Under the pieces are notes generated by a model. It was given only the letters and a program-made list of their open reading frames with translations. It made no database searches and was not told the origin of the DNA. Below, piece after piece: positions 57,293-64,000 of a stretch of 64,000 nucleotides of DNA. The stretch comes from Endozoicomonas elysicola. Its GTDB lineage: Bacteria > Pseudomonadota > Gammaproteobacteria > Pseudomonadales > Endozoicomonadaceae. The position numbers were made by a program, and so were the translations under genes. The stretch spans positions 3,390,583 to 3,454,582 of the forward strand of contig NZ_JOJP01000001.1 of the NCBI RefSeq assembly GCF_000710775.1, written 5' to 3'. Positions within the stretch are counted from its first letter, which is position 1. Every line of letters begins with the position of its first letter.

Positions 57293-57937
57293 TTACTCGC
57301 TGGCAAACAACCAGGGATTACCTGCCTTGTAACGCTGTTCGAAATCACGAATCTGGTCAGCATCCTGCAGCGTCAGGCCAATCTCATCCAAACCATTCAG
57401 GAGACAGTGGCGGCGAAATGCATCAATGGAGAATGGCAATTCTTCACCACTAGGCTTGAACACCACCTCTCGCTCAAGATCAATCGTCAGCTGATACCCC
57501 TCACTGGCGTCAACTTCTTTGAACAACTGATCCACCTGCTCTTCAGAAAGCTTGATGGGGAGAATGGCATTTTTAAAACAATTGTTATAGAAAATGTCTG
57601 CAAAACTCGGCGCAATAACACACCGAAAGCCAAAGTCATCCAAAGCCCAGGGGGCATGTTCCCGGCTGGAACCGCAGCCAAAATTCTGCCGCCCCAAAAG
57701 GATAGAAACGCCCTGATAACGTGGCTGATTCAACACAAACCCCGGATTAAGCGGACGCTTCGAACAATCCTGTCCCGGGTAACCTTCATCCTGATAACGA
57801 AGCTCATCAAACAGGTTAACGCCAAAGCCTGTGCGCTTAATGGACTTCAGAAACTGTTTGGGAATGATCATGTCCGTATCAACATTGGCACGATCCAGAG
57901 GAGCCACTAATCCTTTATGTACAGTGAAAGCCTGCAT
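57293..57937 (-). CDS. leuD: 3-isopropylmalate dehydratase small subunit
   Basis: LeuD is the swivel-domain subunit of isopropylmalate isomerase. The 214-residue protein has '[39 protein letters not shown]', '[50 protein letters not shown]' and '[18 protein letters not shown]'. The ATG at 57937 has GGGAGG upstream and lies 16 bases after leuC. Confidence 0.97.
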   Translation of the reverse strand: MQAFTVHKGLVAPLDRANVDTDMIIPKQFLKSIKRTGFGVNLFDELRYQDEGYPGQDCSKRPLNPGFVLNQPRYQGVSILLGRQNFGCGSSREHAPWALDDFGFRCVIAPSFADIFYNNCFKNAILPIKLSEEQVDQLFKEVDASEGYQLTIDLEREVVFKPSGEELPFSIDAFRRHCLLNGLDEIGLTLQDADQIRDFEQRYKAGNPWLFASE

Positions 57938-57953
57938 GATAATCCTGCCTCCC

Positions 57954-59408
57954 TTACGCTACTGACTCTTGAACATCAAAAGTACGAACATCCACAAAAT
58001 GACCCGCAATGGCTGCTGCCGCTGCCATCGCCGGGCTCACCAAATGGGTCCGTCCGCCAAAGCCCTGACGCCCCTCAAAATTACGATTGGAGGTGGATGC
58101 ACAGTGCTCACCCTGACCCAGCTTGTCCGCATTCATCGCAAGACACATAGAGCATCCCGGCTCACGCCACTGAAGGCCAGCAGCCACAAAAATCTGATCC
58201 AGCCCCTCGGCTTCAGCCTGGGCTTTTACCAGACCGGAACCAGGCACCACCAATGCTTCTTTCACGGAGCCGGCAACACGTCGCCCCTTCACAACAGCTG
58301 CGGCTTCACGCAGATCTTCAATGCGTGAATTGGTGCAGGAACCAATAAAGACACGATCCACCGGGATATCCGTTACTTTCTGACCTGCGGTCAGCCCCAT
58401 GTATTCCAATGCCCGGGCATAGCCCTCTTTACGGGTTTCATCTGGAGCATCTTCTGGAGAGGGAACATTGGCATCGACCGGCAATACCATTTCCGGTGAA
58501 GTGCCCCAGCTTACCTGCGGCTTGATATTCTCACCGTTAAGAACCACGACTTGATCGAACTCAGCATTATCATCAGAGTGAAGAGTTTCCCAGACCTTAA
58601 CGGCCTCCTCCCATTGATCCCCCTGGGGGGCGAATGGTCTGCCATGAACATAGTCAATCGTGTTCTGATCAACCGCGACCATACCTGCCCTGGCCCCCGC
58701 CTCGATGGCCATATTACACAGCGTCATCCGGCCTTCCATGGTCATATTGCGGATCACATCACCGCCAAACTCAATAGCGAAACCGGTGCCCCCTGCAGTG
58801 CCAATTCGACCGATAATGGCAAGAATAACGTCTTTAGGCGTAACCCCAACACCCAGTGCACCATCGACACGCACCAGCATATTTTTCATTTTTTTGGCAA
58901 CCAGACACTGGGTCGCCAATACATGCTCGACTTCTGAGGTGCCGATACCATGGGCCAGGGCACCAAAAGCGCCATGGGTTGACGTATGAGAATCACCACA
59001 GACTACGGTCATACCTGGTAAAGTCGCACCCTGCTCCGGGCCAACCACATGGACAATACCCTGCCGCTGATCCTGCATATTAAACTGGGTAATACTGAAA
59101 TAATTACAGTTTTCATCCAGCGTCTTTACCTGGATTTTTGAAACCGGGTCTTCAATACCCTCAATTCCGTGTTGCCGCTCATTGGATGTGGTGGGTACGT
59201 TATGATCAGGCGTTGCCAGGTTGGCATCCAGTCGCCAGGGCTTACGGCCAGCTATCTTCAAACCTTCAAAAGCTTGGGGTGATGTTACTTCATGGAGCAG
59301 GTGTCGATCGATATAGATCAACGCAGAGCCATCATCACGCTGACGAACAAGATGGGCATCCCATAACTTGTCATAAAGCGTTTTGCCTTTAGAAGCCTGG
59401 CCAGCCAT
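57954..59408 (-). CDS. leuC: 3-isopropylmalate dehydratase large subunit
   Basis: LeuC carries the [4Fe-4S] cluster of isopropylmalate isomerase. The 484-residue protein has '[13 protein letters not shown]', '[33 protein letters not shown]', '[17 protein letters not shown]' and '[35 protein letters not shown]', with cluster cysteines near 356, 416 and 419. The start at 59408 (MAGQASKG) is chosen because GAGGATT lies directly upstream; the frame opens seven codons earlier. First gene of leuC-leuD-leuB-asd, divergent from a LysR regulator. Confidence 0.97.
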   Translation of the reverse strand: MAGQASKGKTLYDKLWDAHLVRQRDDGSALIYIDRHLLHEVTSPQAFEGLKIAGRKPWRLDANLATPDHNVPTTSNERQHGIEGIEDPVSKIQVKTLDENCNYFSITQFNMQDQRQGIVHVVGPEQGATLPGMTVVCGDSHTSTHGAFGALAHGIGTSEVEHVLATQCLVAKKMKNMLVRVDGALGVGVTPKDVILAIIGRIGTAGGTGFAIEFGGDVIRNMTMEGRMTLCNMAIEAGARAGMVAVDQNTIDYVHGRPFAPQGDQWEEAVKVWETLHSDDNAEFDQVVVLNGENIKPQVSWGTSPEMVLPVDANVPSPEDAPDETRKEGYARALEYMGLTAGQKVTDIPVDRVFIGSCTNSRIEDLREAAAVVKGRRVAGSVKEALVVPGSGLVKAQAEAEGLDQIFVAAGLQWREPGCSMCLAMNADKLGQGEHCASTSNRNFEGRQGFGGRTHLVSPAMAAAAAIAGHFVDVRTFDVQESVA

Positions 59409-59425
59409 CGAGCAATCCTCTCTGA

Positions 59426-59456
59426 TCAAACAGTAAATAGACTGTTTTTTGTTTGA
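59426..59456. promoter_or_regulatory. Palindrome between leuC and the LysR gene
   Basis: AAACAGT (59428-59434) and ACTGTTT (59441-59447) form a perfect inverted repeat with a 6-base centre, flanked by TCAAAC and GTTTGA (59426-59431, 59451-59456). It begins 18 bases before the leuC start in the 186-base divergent region. It may be an operator for the adjacent LysR regulator or a leader hairpin near the leuC ribosome site. Confidence 0.45.
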
Positions 59457-59594
59457 TTTATAAGCAATTTCACTAAGTTGCTTTCAGCTTATCCTTAACA
59501 CTGCATATCCTAGTCGCTCACAAAAAATTACTCAAATTCATCTTTTTTATGCTATTGATAACTTTCAGGAATCAGTCAGCTGAAAAAGCGTATT

Positions 59595-60485
59595 ATGGAT
59601 ACCACCAACCTCACGGCCTTTCTGGCCATTGTCGATACCGGGTCCTTTTCCGAGGCCGGCGAAAAATTATTCCTAACACAACCTGCAGTCAGTAAACGCA
59701 TTGCAGCACTGGAAGAGCAGTTGGGCTGCTCAGTGTTTGACCGGATTGGCCGTCAGGTGACACTCAACGAAGCCGGTAAAGTCTTACTTCCCCGTGCTCG
59801 AAGAATGATGGAGCTGGTTCATGACACCAAACTGGAAATCATCAATCTTAGTGGAGAGGTTAAAGGTCCATTATCCATCGCTACCAGTCATCACATTGGT
59901 TTACGACGACTACCCGGTATTTTAAAAAACTTTACCCGAGCCTTCCCGGAGGTGAAGCTGGATATTCGGTTCGTCGACTCAGAAGCCTCTTATGAAATGC
60001 TGAGCCGGGGTGAAATTGAGTTGGGTATCATTACCTTATCACCAGAAAACCAACCAGCTATTCACTCAGAGAAGCTCTGGCATGACCCTTTGGGTTTTAT
60101 GGCAGCAAAAGATCACCCTCTGACAAAGCTGAAAAATGTTTCAACAGAACAGCTGAGCCAGTATCAGGCTGTATTACCTGGCAGAAATACCTTTACTTAC
60201 CAGGTAGTACAGCACCTGTTTGATCAGGAAGGGTTGAAACTACAGACGGCCATGTCCACAAATTATCTGGAAACCCTTCGCATGCTGGCAGCCATTGGCC
60301 TGGCCTGGTGCATCCTGCCCCTCACCATGCAGGATAATGACCTTGGCATTCTTAATGTCAAACTGAAGGGTACTGTTACTCCACCCAGCCGGGAGCTTGG
60401 GTATATTCTTCACTCGAAGAGAACATTATCTAATGCAGCCAGTGCTTTTGTTGAGTTGCTTCAGCAACATAAAGATGATGCTTAA
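59595..60485 (+). CDS. LysR-family transcriptional regulator
   Basis: The 296-residue protein has the N-terminal winged helix-turn-helix ('LTAFLAIVDTGSFSEAGEKLFLTQPAVSKRIAALEEQLGCSVFDRIGRQVTLNEAGKVLLPRARRMM') and a periplasmic-binding-like effector domain ('LSIATSHHIGLRRLPGILKNFTRAFPEVKLDIRF...YEMLSRGEIELGIITL'). A LysR gene divergent from leuC is also found in Pseudomonas; control of leuCDB in response to a leucine-pathway metabolite is plausible but not shown by sequence. It converges on a cupin gene, with a partial MITE between the stops. Confidence 0.92.
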   Translation: MDTTNLTAFLAIVDTGSFSEAGEKLFLTQPAVSKRIAALEEQLGCSVFDRIGRQVTLNEAGKVLLPRARRMMELVHDTKLEIINLSGEVKGPLSIATSHHIGLRRLPGILKNFTRAFPEVKLDIRFVDSEASYEMLSRGEIELGIITLSPENQPAIHSEKLWHDPLGFMAAKDHPLTKLKNVSTEQLSQYQAVLPGRNTFTYQVVQHLFDQEGLKLQTAMSTNYLETLRMLAAIGLAWCILPLTMQDNDLGILNVKLKGTVTPPSRELGYILHSKRTLSNAASAFVELLQQHKDDA

Positions 60486-60508
60486 AAGAAAGTTTAAGCA
60501 TTAGTTTA

Positions 60509-60580
60509 TTAGGGCCTGTTGACGTTTTGTTGCAAGCTCAGCGGATGAAGGGGTATGACGAGGCGCGGCACTGCAGGAAG
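60509..60580. repeat. Partial copy of the 10379 MITE-like element
   Basis: TTAGGGCCTGTTGACGTTTT and the following ~50 bases match the right half of the 10379-10645 element read in reverse, including the inner ATGACGAGGCG...GGCA-TGCAG segment, with a short deletion. The other end is missing. The copy stops about 10 bases before the cupin stop codon. Like the full copy it lies between convergent genes. Confidence 0.75.
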
Positions 60581-60590
60581 AATGCTTGCA

Positions 60591-60968
60591 TTATTTCAGC
60601 TCAGTCACTACCACTTCAATAACTCCAGGGCCATCATTTACACAGGCATGCAATTGACCAGGAGGATCAGCATCCAGCCAGTAGGACTCTCCCACTGTCC
60701 AGTGGCGAATGGCTATCACCTCACCAGACTCTAAAACAGACTTTAGTGTCCCTCCCCGCAGAACGGTAACAACTCGGGGGTAATCATGGCGGTGGAGTTT
60801 CAGCGGCTGGTCAGGCGCAATAATGGTACGCCAGGTACGTACACGATCATTATTGATTTGGGAAAATCGTTCAGACTGAATTCTTGATTTGAGAGGCTGT
60901 TCACAGGCCAAAGCAGATCCCTGAAAAACAGTCACCAACAAAAAGAACGGATAAAAATAGAGATTCAT
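60591..60968 (-). CDS. Exported cupin-domain protein
   Basis: The 125-residue protein has an N-terminal signal peptide (YFYPFFLLVTVFQGSALA, cleavage near residue 21) and one cupin barrel: 'PLKLHRHDYPRVVTVLRGGTLKSVLESGEV' with His ligands in 'HRHDYP', and 'YWLDADPPGQLHACVNDGPGVIEVVVTEL'. Periplasmic single-domain cupins of this kind have no assigned reaction. A partial MITE abuts its 3' end. Confidence 0.75.
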   Translation of the reverse strand: MNLYFYPFFLLVTVFQGSALACEQPLKSRIQSERFSQINNDRVRTWRTIIAPDQPLKLHRHDYPRVVTVLRGGTLKSVLESGEVIAIRHWTVGESYWLDADPPGQLHACVNDGPGVIEVVVTELK

Positions 60969-61383
60969 AGCTGGTTCTTATTTTTAATCGATCACACACC
61001 CCGCCGCCACAAAAAGATGATTTTCTGACTCGTCAGCTATATAAAGCCGCAAGACAAAACAACCGCAAGTTCAGGCAGCAAACACCACAAAACCATAGCT
61101 TATATAAGTTTTTTCACAAGTCGTCAGTTGGAATATATAGCCGCAACCTCAACTAAACTGCTCAGCTTAATCACTACGGCACCACAGATTCAAGTCTGTA
61201 GCAAGGTGATTTCCATCGTTGAATGAACCAAAGAATAGACATTTAAGCGTGCATTGCTTTTGACAAAAAATACTGCAATCACAACCATTTACCAAAATCT
61301 ATACAAACTAAAAACAAGCCTCGCCACCTATTCTGTGCAGGAGTATAGTTCACGCTCTTTCCTTTACTATGAGATTGTCGTTT
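60969..61383. promoter_or_regulatory. Divergent intergenic region with candidate promoter for the acuI-like gene
   Basis: 415 bases. A TATAGT at 61344-61349 with TCGCCA at 61321-61326 (17-base spacer) could be the promoter, 34 bases before the start codon. A TTGACA at 61260-61265 has no matching -10. ACAGA/TCTGT around 61188-61203 is a small hairpin. Nothing else is visible. Confidence 0.35.
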
Positions 61384-62361
61384 ATGTTCAAGGCTCTGGT
61401 ACTTAATCAACAGGACACAAAAACGGTAGCCTCCGTAGAACAGCTGGATGACACCAGCCTGCCTGCCGGAGATGTGGTTGTCGGTGTTGAATATTCATCA
61501 CTGAACTATAAGGATGGCCTGGCCATTACTGGCAAGGGCAAAATTATTCGCCAATTTCCGATGGTACCGGGTATTGATTATGCCGGTAAGGTACTGTCAT
61601 CCAGGGATGACCGTTATCAAACTGGAGATTCTGTCATTCTGACCGGCTGGGGCGTTGGTGAAAACCACTGGGGCGGCATGGCAGAAAAAGCCAGTGTACC
61701 TGCCGACTACCTGGTATCCATGCCCGCAGGACTGGATAGTCGTAAGGCGATGATTATCGGTACTGCAGGCCTGACCGCCATGCTCTGCGTCATGGCTCTT
61801 GAAGACGCCGGTATTACGCCAGAAAAAGGTGAAATTCTGGTGACAGGTGCCAGCGGTGGTGTCGGTAGTGTTGCCGTAACACTGCTGGATCAGCTGGGTT
61901 ATCAGGTAGTTGCCGCCTCTGGCCGCCCACAGAACAGTGATTGGTTAAAGTCCATCGGTGCTGACCGCGTGATTGACCGGGCAGAGTTGCTGGAACCTGC
62001 TCGCCCCTTGGAAAAACAGCTCTGGGCTGGCTGTATAGATACCGTTGGCAGCAAAATTCTGGCCAAAGTACTGGCCCAGGTCGACTATGAAGGCGCTGTT
62101 GCAGCCTGTGGTCTGGCTGGCGGCTTTGATCTGCCGACTACCGTAATGCCTTTCATTCTGCGAGGCGTAAAATTGCTGGGTGTTGATTCGGTCATGTGCC
62201 CATTTGAACGACGCACACAGGCCTGGAATCGAGTGACCGAACTTCTGCCGGAGTCTTTCTATACAGAAGCCGCCACAGAAGTCGAGTTGAAGGCCGTACC
62301 AGAACTGGCAGAGGCCATTACAGTTGGTCAGGTTACTGGCAGAACGCTGATCAAGTTGTAA
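61384..62361 (+). CDS. acuI: Acrylyl-CoA reductase (AcuI/YhdH family, MDR superfamily)
   Basis: The 325-residue zinc-free medium-chain dehydrogenase has the family-specific 'SSLNYKDGLAITGKGKIIRQFPMVPGIDYAG', 'VILTGWGVGENHWGGMAEKASVPADYLV', the NADPH motif 'VTGASGGVGSVAVTLLDQLGYQVVAASGR', 'CGLAGGFDLPTTVMPFILRGVKLLGVDSV' and 'GRTLIKL'. AcuI reduces acryloyl-CoA to propionyl-CoA with NADPH; in marine bacteria it detoxifies acrylate from DMSP. No ddd or prp gene lies nearby, so that link is inference. I use the ATG at 61384 (MFKALVL, matching YhdH, 324 aa) rather than the ATG five codons earlier. A clear terminator follows. Confidence 0.9.
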   Translation: MFKALVLNQQDTKTVASVEQLDDTSLPAGDVVVGVEYSSLNYKDGLAITGKGKIIRQFPMVPGIDYAGKVLSSRDDRYQTGDSVILTGWGVGENHWGGMAEKASVPADYLVSMPAGLDSRKAMIIGTAGLTAMLCVMALEDAGITPEKGEILVTGASGGVGSVAVTLLDQLGYQVVAASGRPQNSDWLKSIGADRVIDRAELLEPARPLEKQLWAGCIDTVGSKILAKVLAQVDYEGAVAACGLAGGFDLPTTVMPFILRGVKLLGVDSVMCPFERRTQAWNRVTELLPESFYTEAATEVELKAVPELAEAITVGQVTGRTLIKL

Positions 62362-62436
62362 TACCACCCGCAGCTTCTAAACTTCCCCATGACTTATCAG
62401 ATGTCATTACCCAATGCCACCTGATGTTTCCCTCAG

Positions 62437-62465
62437 CGCCTTGAGTCTTTGTTCAAGGCGTTTTT
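62437..62465 (+). terminator. Intrinsic terminator of the acuI-like gene
   Basis: CGCCTTGA (62437-62444) pairs with TCAAGGCG (62453-62460), followed by TTTTTC. 75 bases after the stop. Confidence 0.9.
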
Positions 62466-62490
62466 CTCACATACATGTCCTTGAAAAATA

Positions 62491-63933
62491 ATGAACCACC
62501 GTCCGGTACTCTATGTAATTGGTCTGTTTCTGACAGCTATGGCCAAGTTTATGCTGATACCTGTCATCTATGACCTGTTGACCGGGGATTCTGATATCTG
62601 GGAATTTGTGGCCGCCGCCGCCGTTACTCTGGTCACCGGGGGCGCACTGACCATCAACTTCAAGCCTGAACACTTTAATATGAAGCCCCGGCAGGTTTTT
62701 GTATTAACTACCTTATGCTGGATAGCAGTCAGCACCTTTGCGGCCCTGCCACTCTGGTTCAAACTGCCAATCAGTTATACCGATGCTTTTTTTGAAACCA
62801 TGTCGGGTATTACCACCACAGGCTCAACCATCCTGACAGGTTTGGATCATATGGATCCCAGTGTATTGATCTGGCGCTCACTGCTTCAATGGTTTGGGGG
62901 CATTGGTTTTATTGTCATGGCCGTTGCAGTACTGCCATTTTTAAAAGTGGGTGGTATGAGGCTGTTTCAGAGTGAGTCGTCCGACTGGTCCGAAAAAGCC
63001 ATGCCCCGCTCGGGCAGCATTGCCAAGCGTATCGTGACAGTCTATCTGATCATGACGGCCGCCTGTGCATACTTGTACTTTCTTGGGGGAATGACGGGAT
63101 TTGAAGCGATAAACCACTCGATGACCACTGTATCCACCGGAGGTTACTCCACCTCTGATGCTTCCATGGGCCTCTTTAAAAACCCTTTCATCATCTGGAC
63201 AAGTACTCTCTTTATGATTCTTGCCAGCCTGCCGTTCGTACTCTTTGTTCGCAGCATGCGTGGCGAAGTAAACTGCTTTCATAGAGATACACAAGTGCAG
63301 GCTTTCATTGGATTCTTATTAATCGTCTGGGTTGTTCTGAGTATTTGGCTCTGTGTTCACTCAGAATATACTTTTCTTCAATCCCTCACTCTGGTCTCTT
63401 TTAATACCACATCCACCGTTACAACCACTGGCTTTGCCTATGGTGACTACACGCTGTGGGGAGGCTTTTCCAACCTGACATTTTTCTTTCTGCTATTTGT
63501 TGGGGGTTGCTCAGGTTCAACCGCAGGAGGCATTAAGATCTTCCGGTTTCAGATTGGCGGTAAACTGCTGAATATCCAGTTGAAGCAACTGGTACATCCA
63601 AGGGCTTGTTTTGTGCAAACTTACAATGGTCAACAGATCAGCAGCGAAATCCTCCGCTCATTGATTGGCTTCAGTTTTTTCTTTATTTTGCTGATTGCCA
63701 TAATGAGCCTCTTACTGGCCCTGTGTGATCTTGACCCGATCACCAGTATTACCGGAGCCACAACAGCCGTTGCCAATGTTGGCCCGGGTTTAGGCACAAT
63801 CATCGGCCCTGCAGGCAACTTCAGCTCTCTTCCCGATGCTGCAAAATGGGTATTAAGTGCAGGAATGCTGCTGGGCCGACTGGAGGTAATTACTGTTCTT
63901 GTGCTTTTTACCCCTGCGTTCTGGAAAGGGTAA
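62491..63933 (+). CDS. trkH: Trk-type potassium uptake channel subunit TrkH
   Basis: TrkH is the pore subunit of the Trk K+ uptake system, gated by TrkA. The 480-residue membrane protein has the four pore loops with selectivity segments 'TMSGITTTGSTIL', 'TTVSTGGYSTSD', 'STVTTTGFAYGD' and 'ANVGPGLGTI'. It also has 'LLQWFGGIGFIVMAVAVLPFLKVGGMRLFQSE' and the intramembrane-loop glycines 'GGCSGSTAGGIKIFRF', and ends 'LLGRLEVITVLVLFTPAFWKG'. Length matches E. coli TrkH (483 aa). The ATG at 62491 has only a weak ribosome site. trkA is not adjacent in the window. Confidence 0.95.
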   Translation: MNHRPVLYVIGLFLTAMAKFMLIPVIYDLLTGDSDIWEFVAAAAVTLVTGGALTINFKPEHFNMKPRQVFVLTTLCWIAVSTFAALPLWFKLPISYTDAFFETMSGITTTGSTILTGLDHMDPSVLIWRSLLQWFGGIGFIVMAVAVLPFLKVGGMRLFQSESSDWSEKAMPRSGSIAKRIVTVYLIMTAACAYLYFLGGMTGFEAINHSMTTVSTGGYSTSDASMGLFKNPFIIWTSTLFMILASLPFVLFVRSMRGEVNCFHRDTQVQAFIGFLLIVWVVLSIWLCVHSEYTFLQSLTLVSFNTTSTVTTTGFAYGDYTLWGGFSNLTFFFLLFVGGCSGSTAGGIKIFRFQIGGKLLNIQLKQLVHPRACFVQTYNGQQISSEILRSLIGFSFFFILLIAIMSLLLALCDLDPITSITGATTAVANVGPGLGTIIGPAGNFSSLPDAAKWVLSAGMLLGRLEVITVLVLFTPAFWKG

Positions 63934-64000
63934 CTTATCGCTCTATACTCTTAAGATGCCTCTTCTCACTTGACAGGCTTGCTCGGAAGATATCACCTTT

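Overview
The window comes from a gammaproteobacterium. The core gene order leuC-leuD-leuB-asd-(usg-like)-fimV-truA-trpF-accD-folC-dedD-cvpA-purF-metZ is the one known from Pseudomonas and the Oceanospirillales. The moderate GC content, the orphan host-interaction-like proteins and the many small palindromic elements fit Endozoicomonas or a relative best. That genus call is an inference; no rRNA lies in the window.

Layout. 1-3177: 3' part of a large orphan protein. 3196-4930: ribE, a Nudix hydrolase and a YbaK-type tRNA deacylase, all on the minus strand. 5332-10363 (plus): ppnN, acnB behind a long structured leader, and a YiiD-type thioesterase. 10379-10645: a MITE-like element with 25-bp terminal inverted repeats. 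10649-14612 (minus): a moxR-DUF58-tgpA operon. 14722-19275: metZ, xni (plus), purF and cvpA. 19384-37567 (minus): an AT-rich polysaccharide (O-antigen or capsule type) locus of 17 genes. It lies between cvpA and dedD, which are normally neighbours. 37568-39570: an untranslated leader holding an ISAs1-family transposase relic and, at 39335-39348, an exact RfaH 'ops' element pointing into the locus. 39571-46503 (minus): dedD, folC, accD, trpA, trpB, trpF and truA, with two small palindromic elements. 46525-49717: two accessory genes between truA and fimV, an orphan two-helix membrane protein and an exported propeller-like protein. 50306-59408 (minus): fimV, usg-like, two thioesterases, asd, leuB, leuD and leuC. 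59595 to the end: divergent LysR regulator, a half copy of the MITE, a periplasmic cupin, an AcuI/YhdH-type reductase and trkH.

How the polysaccharide genes fit together. ManC makes GDP-mannose and Gmd makes GDP-4-keto-6-deoxymannose. A Fcl-like SDR, a cupin, a DegT-type aminotransferase and a hexapeptide acyltransferase probably tailor this to an (N-acyl)amino-deoxy GDP-sugar. A WbpM-type 4,6-dehydratase and a WbpV/WbpK-type reductase would make UDP-QuiNAc or UDP-FucNAc, which the WbpL/PglC-like phosphoglycosyltransferase would load on undecaprenyl phosphate. Six glycosyltransferases, one sugar methyltransferase and a Wzx flippase complete the set. No Wzy polymerase, Wzz or ABC exporter is visible. 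The ops site, the >1.7-kb leader and an internal intrinsic terminator at 31347-31372 suggest control at elongation, probably by an RfaH-family factor encoded elsewhere.

The most noteworthy items are the ops site with the IS-disrupted leader, the island splitting dedD from cvpA, the altered YxxxK motif in the Fcl-like SDR, competing stems in the acnB leader, and the MITE family with diverged or partial copies.
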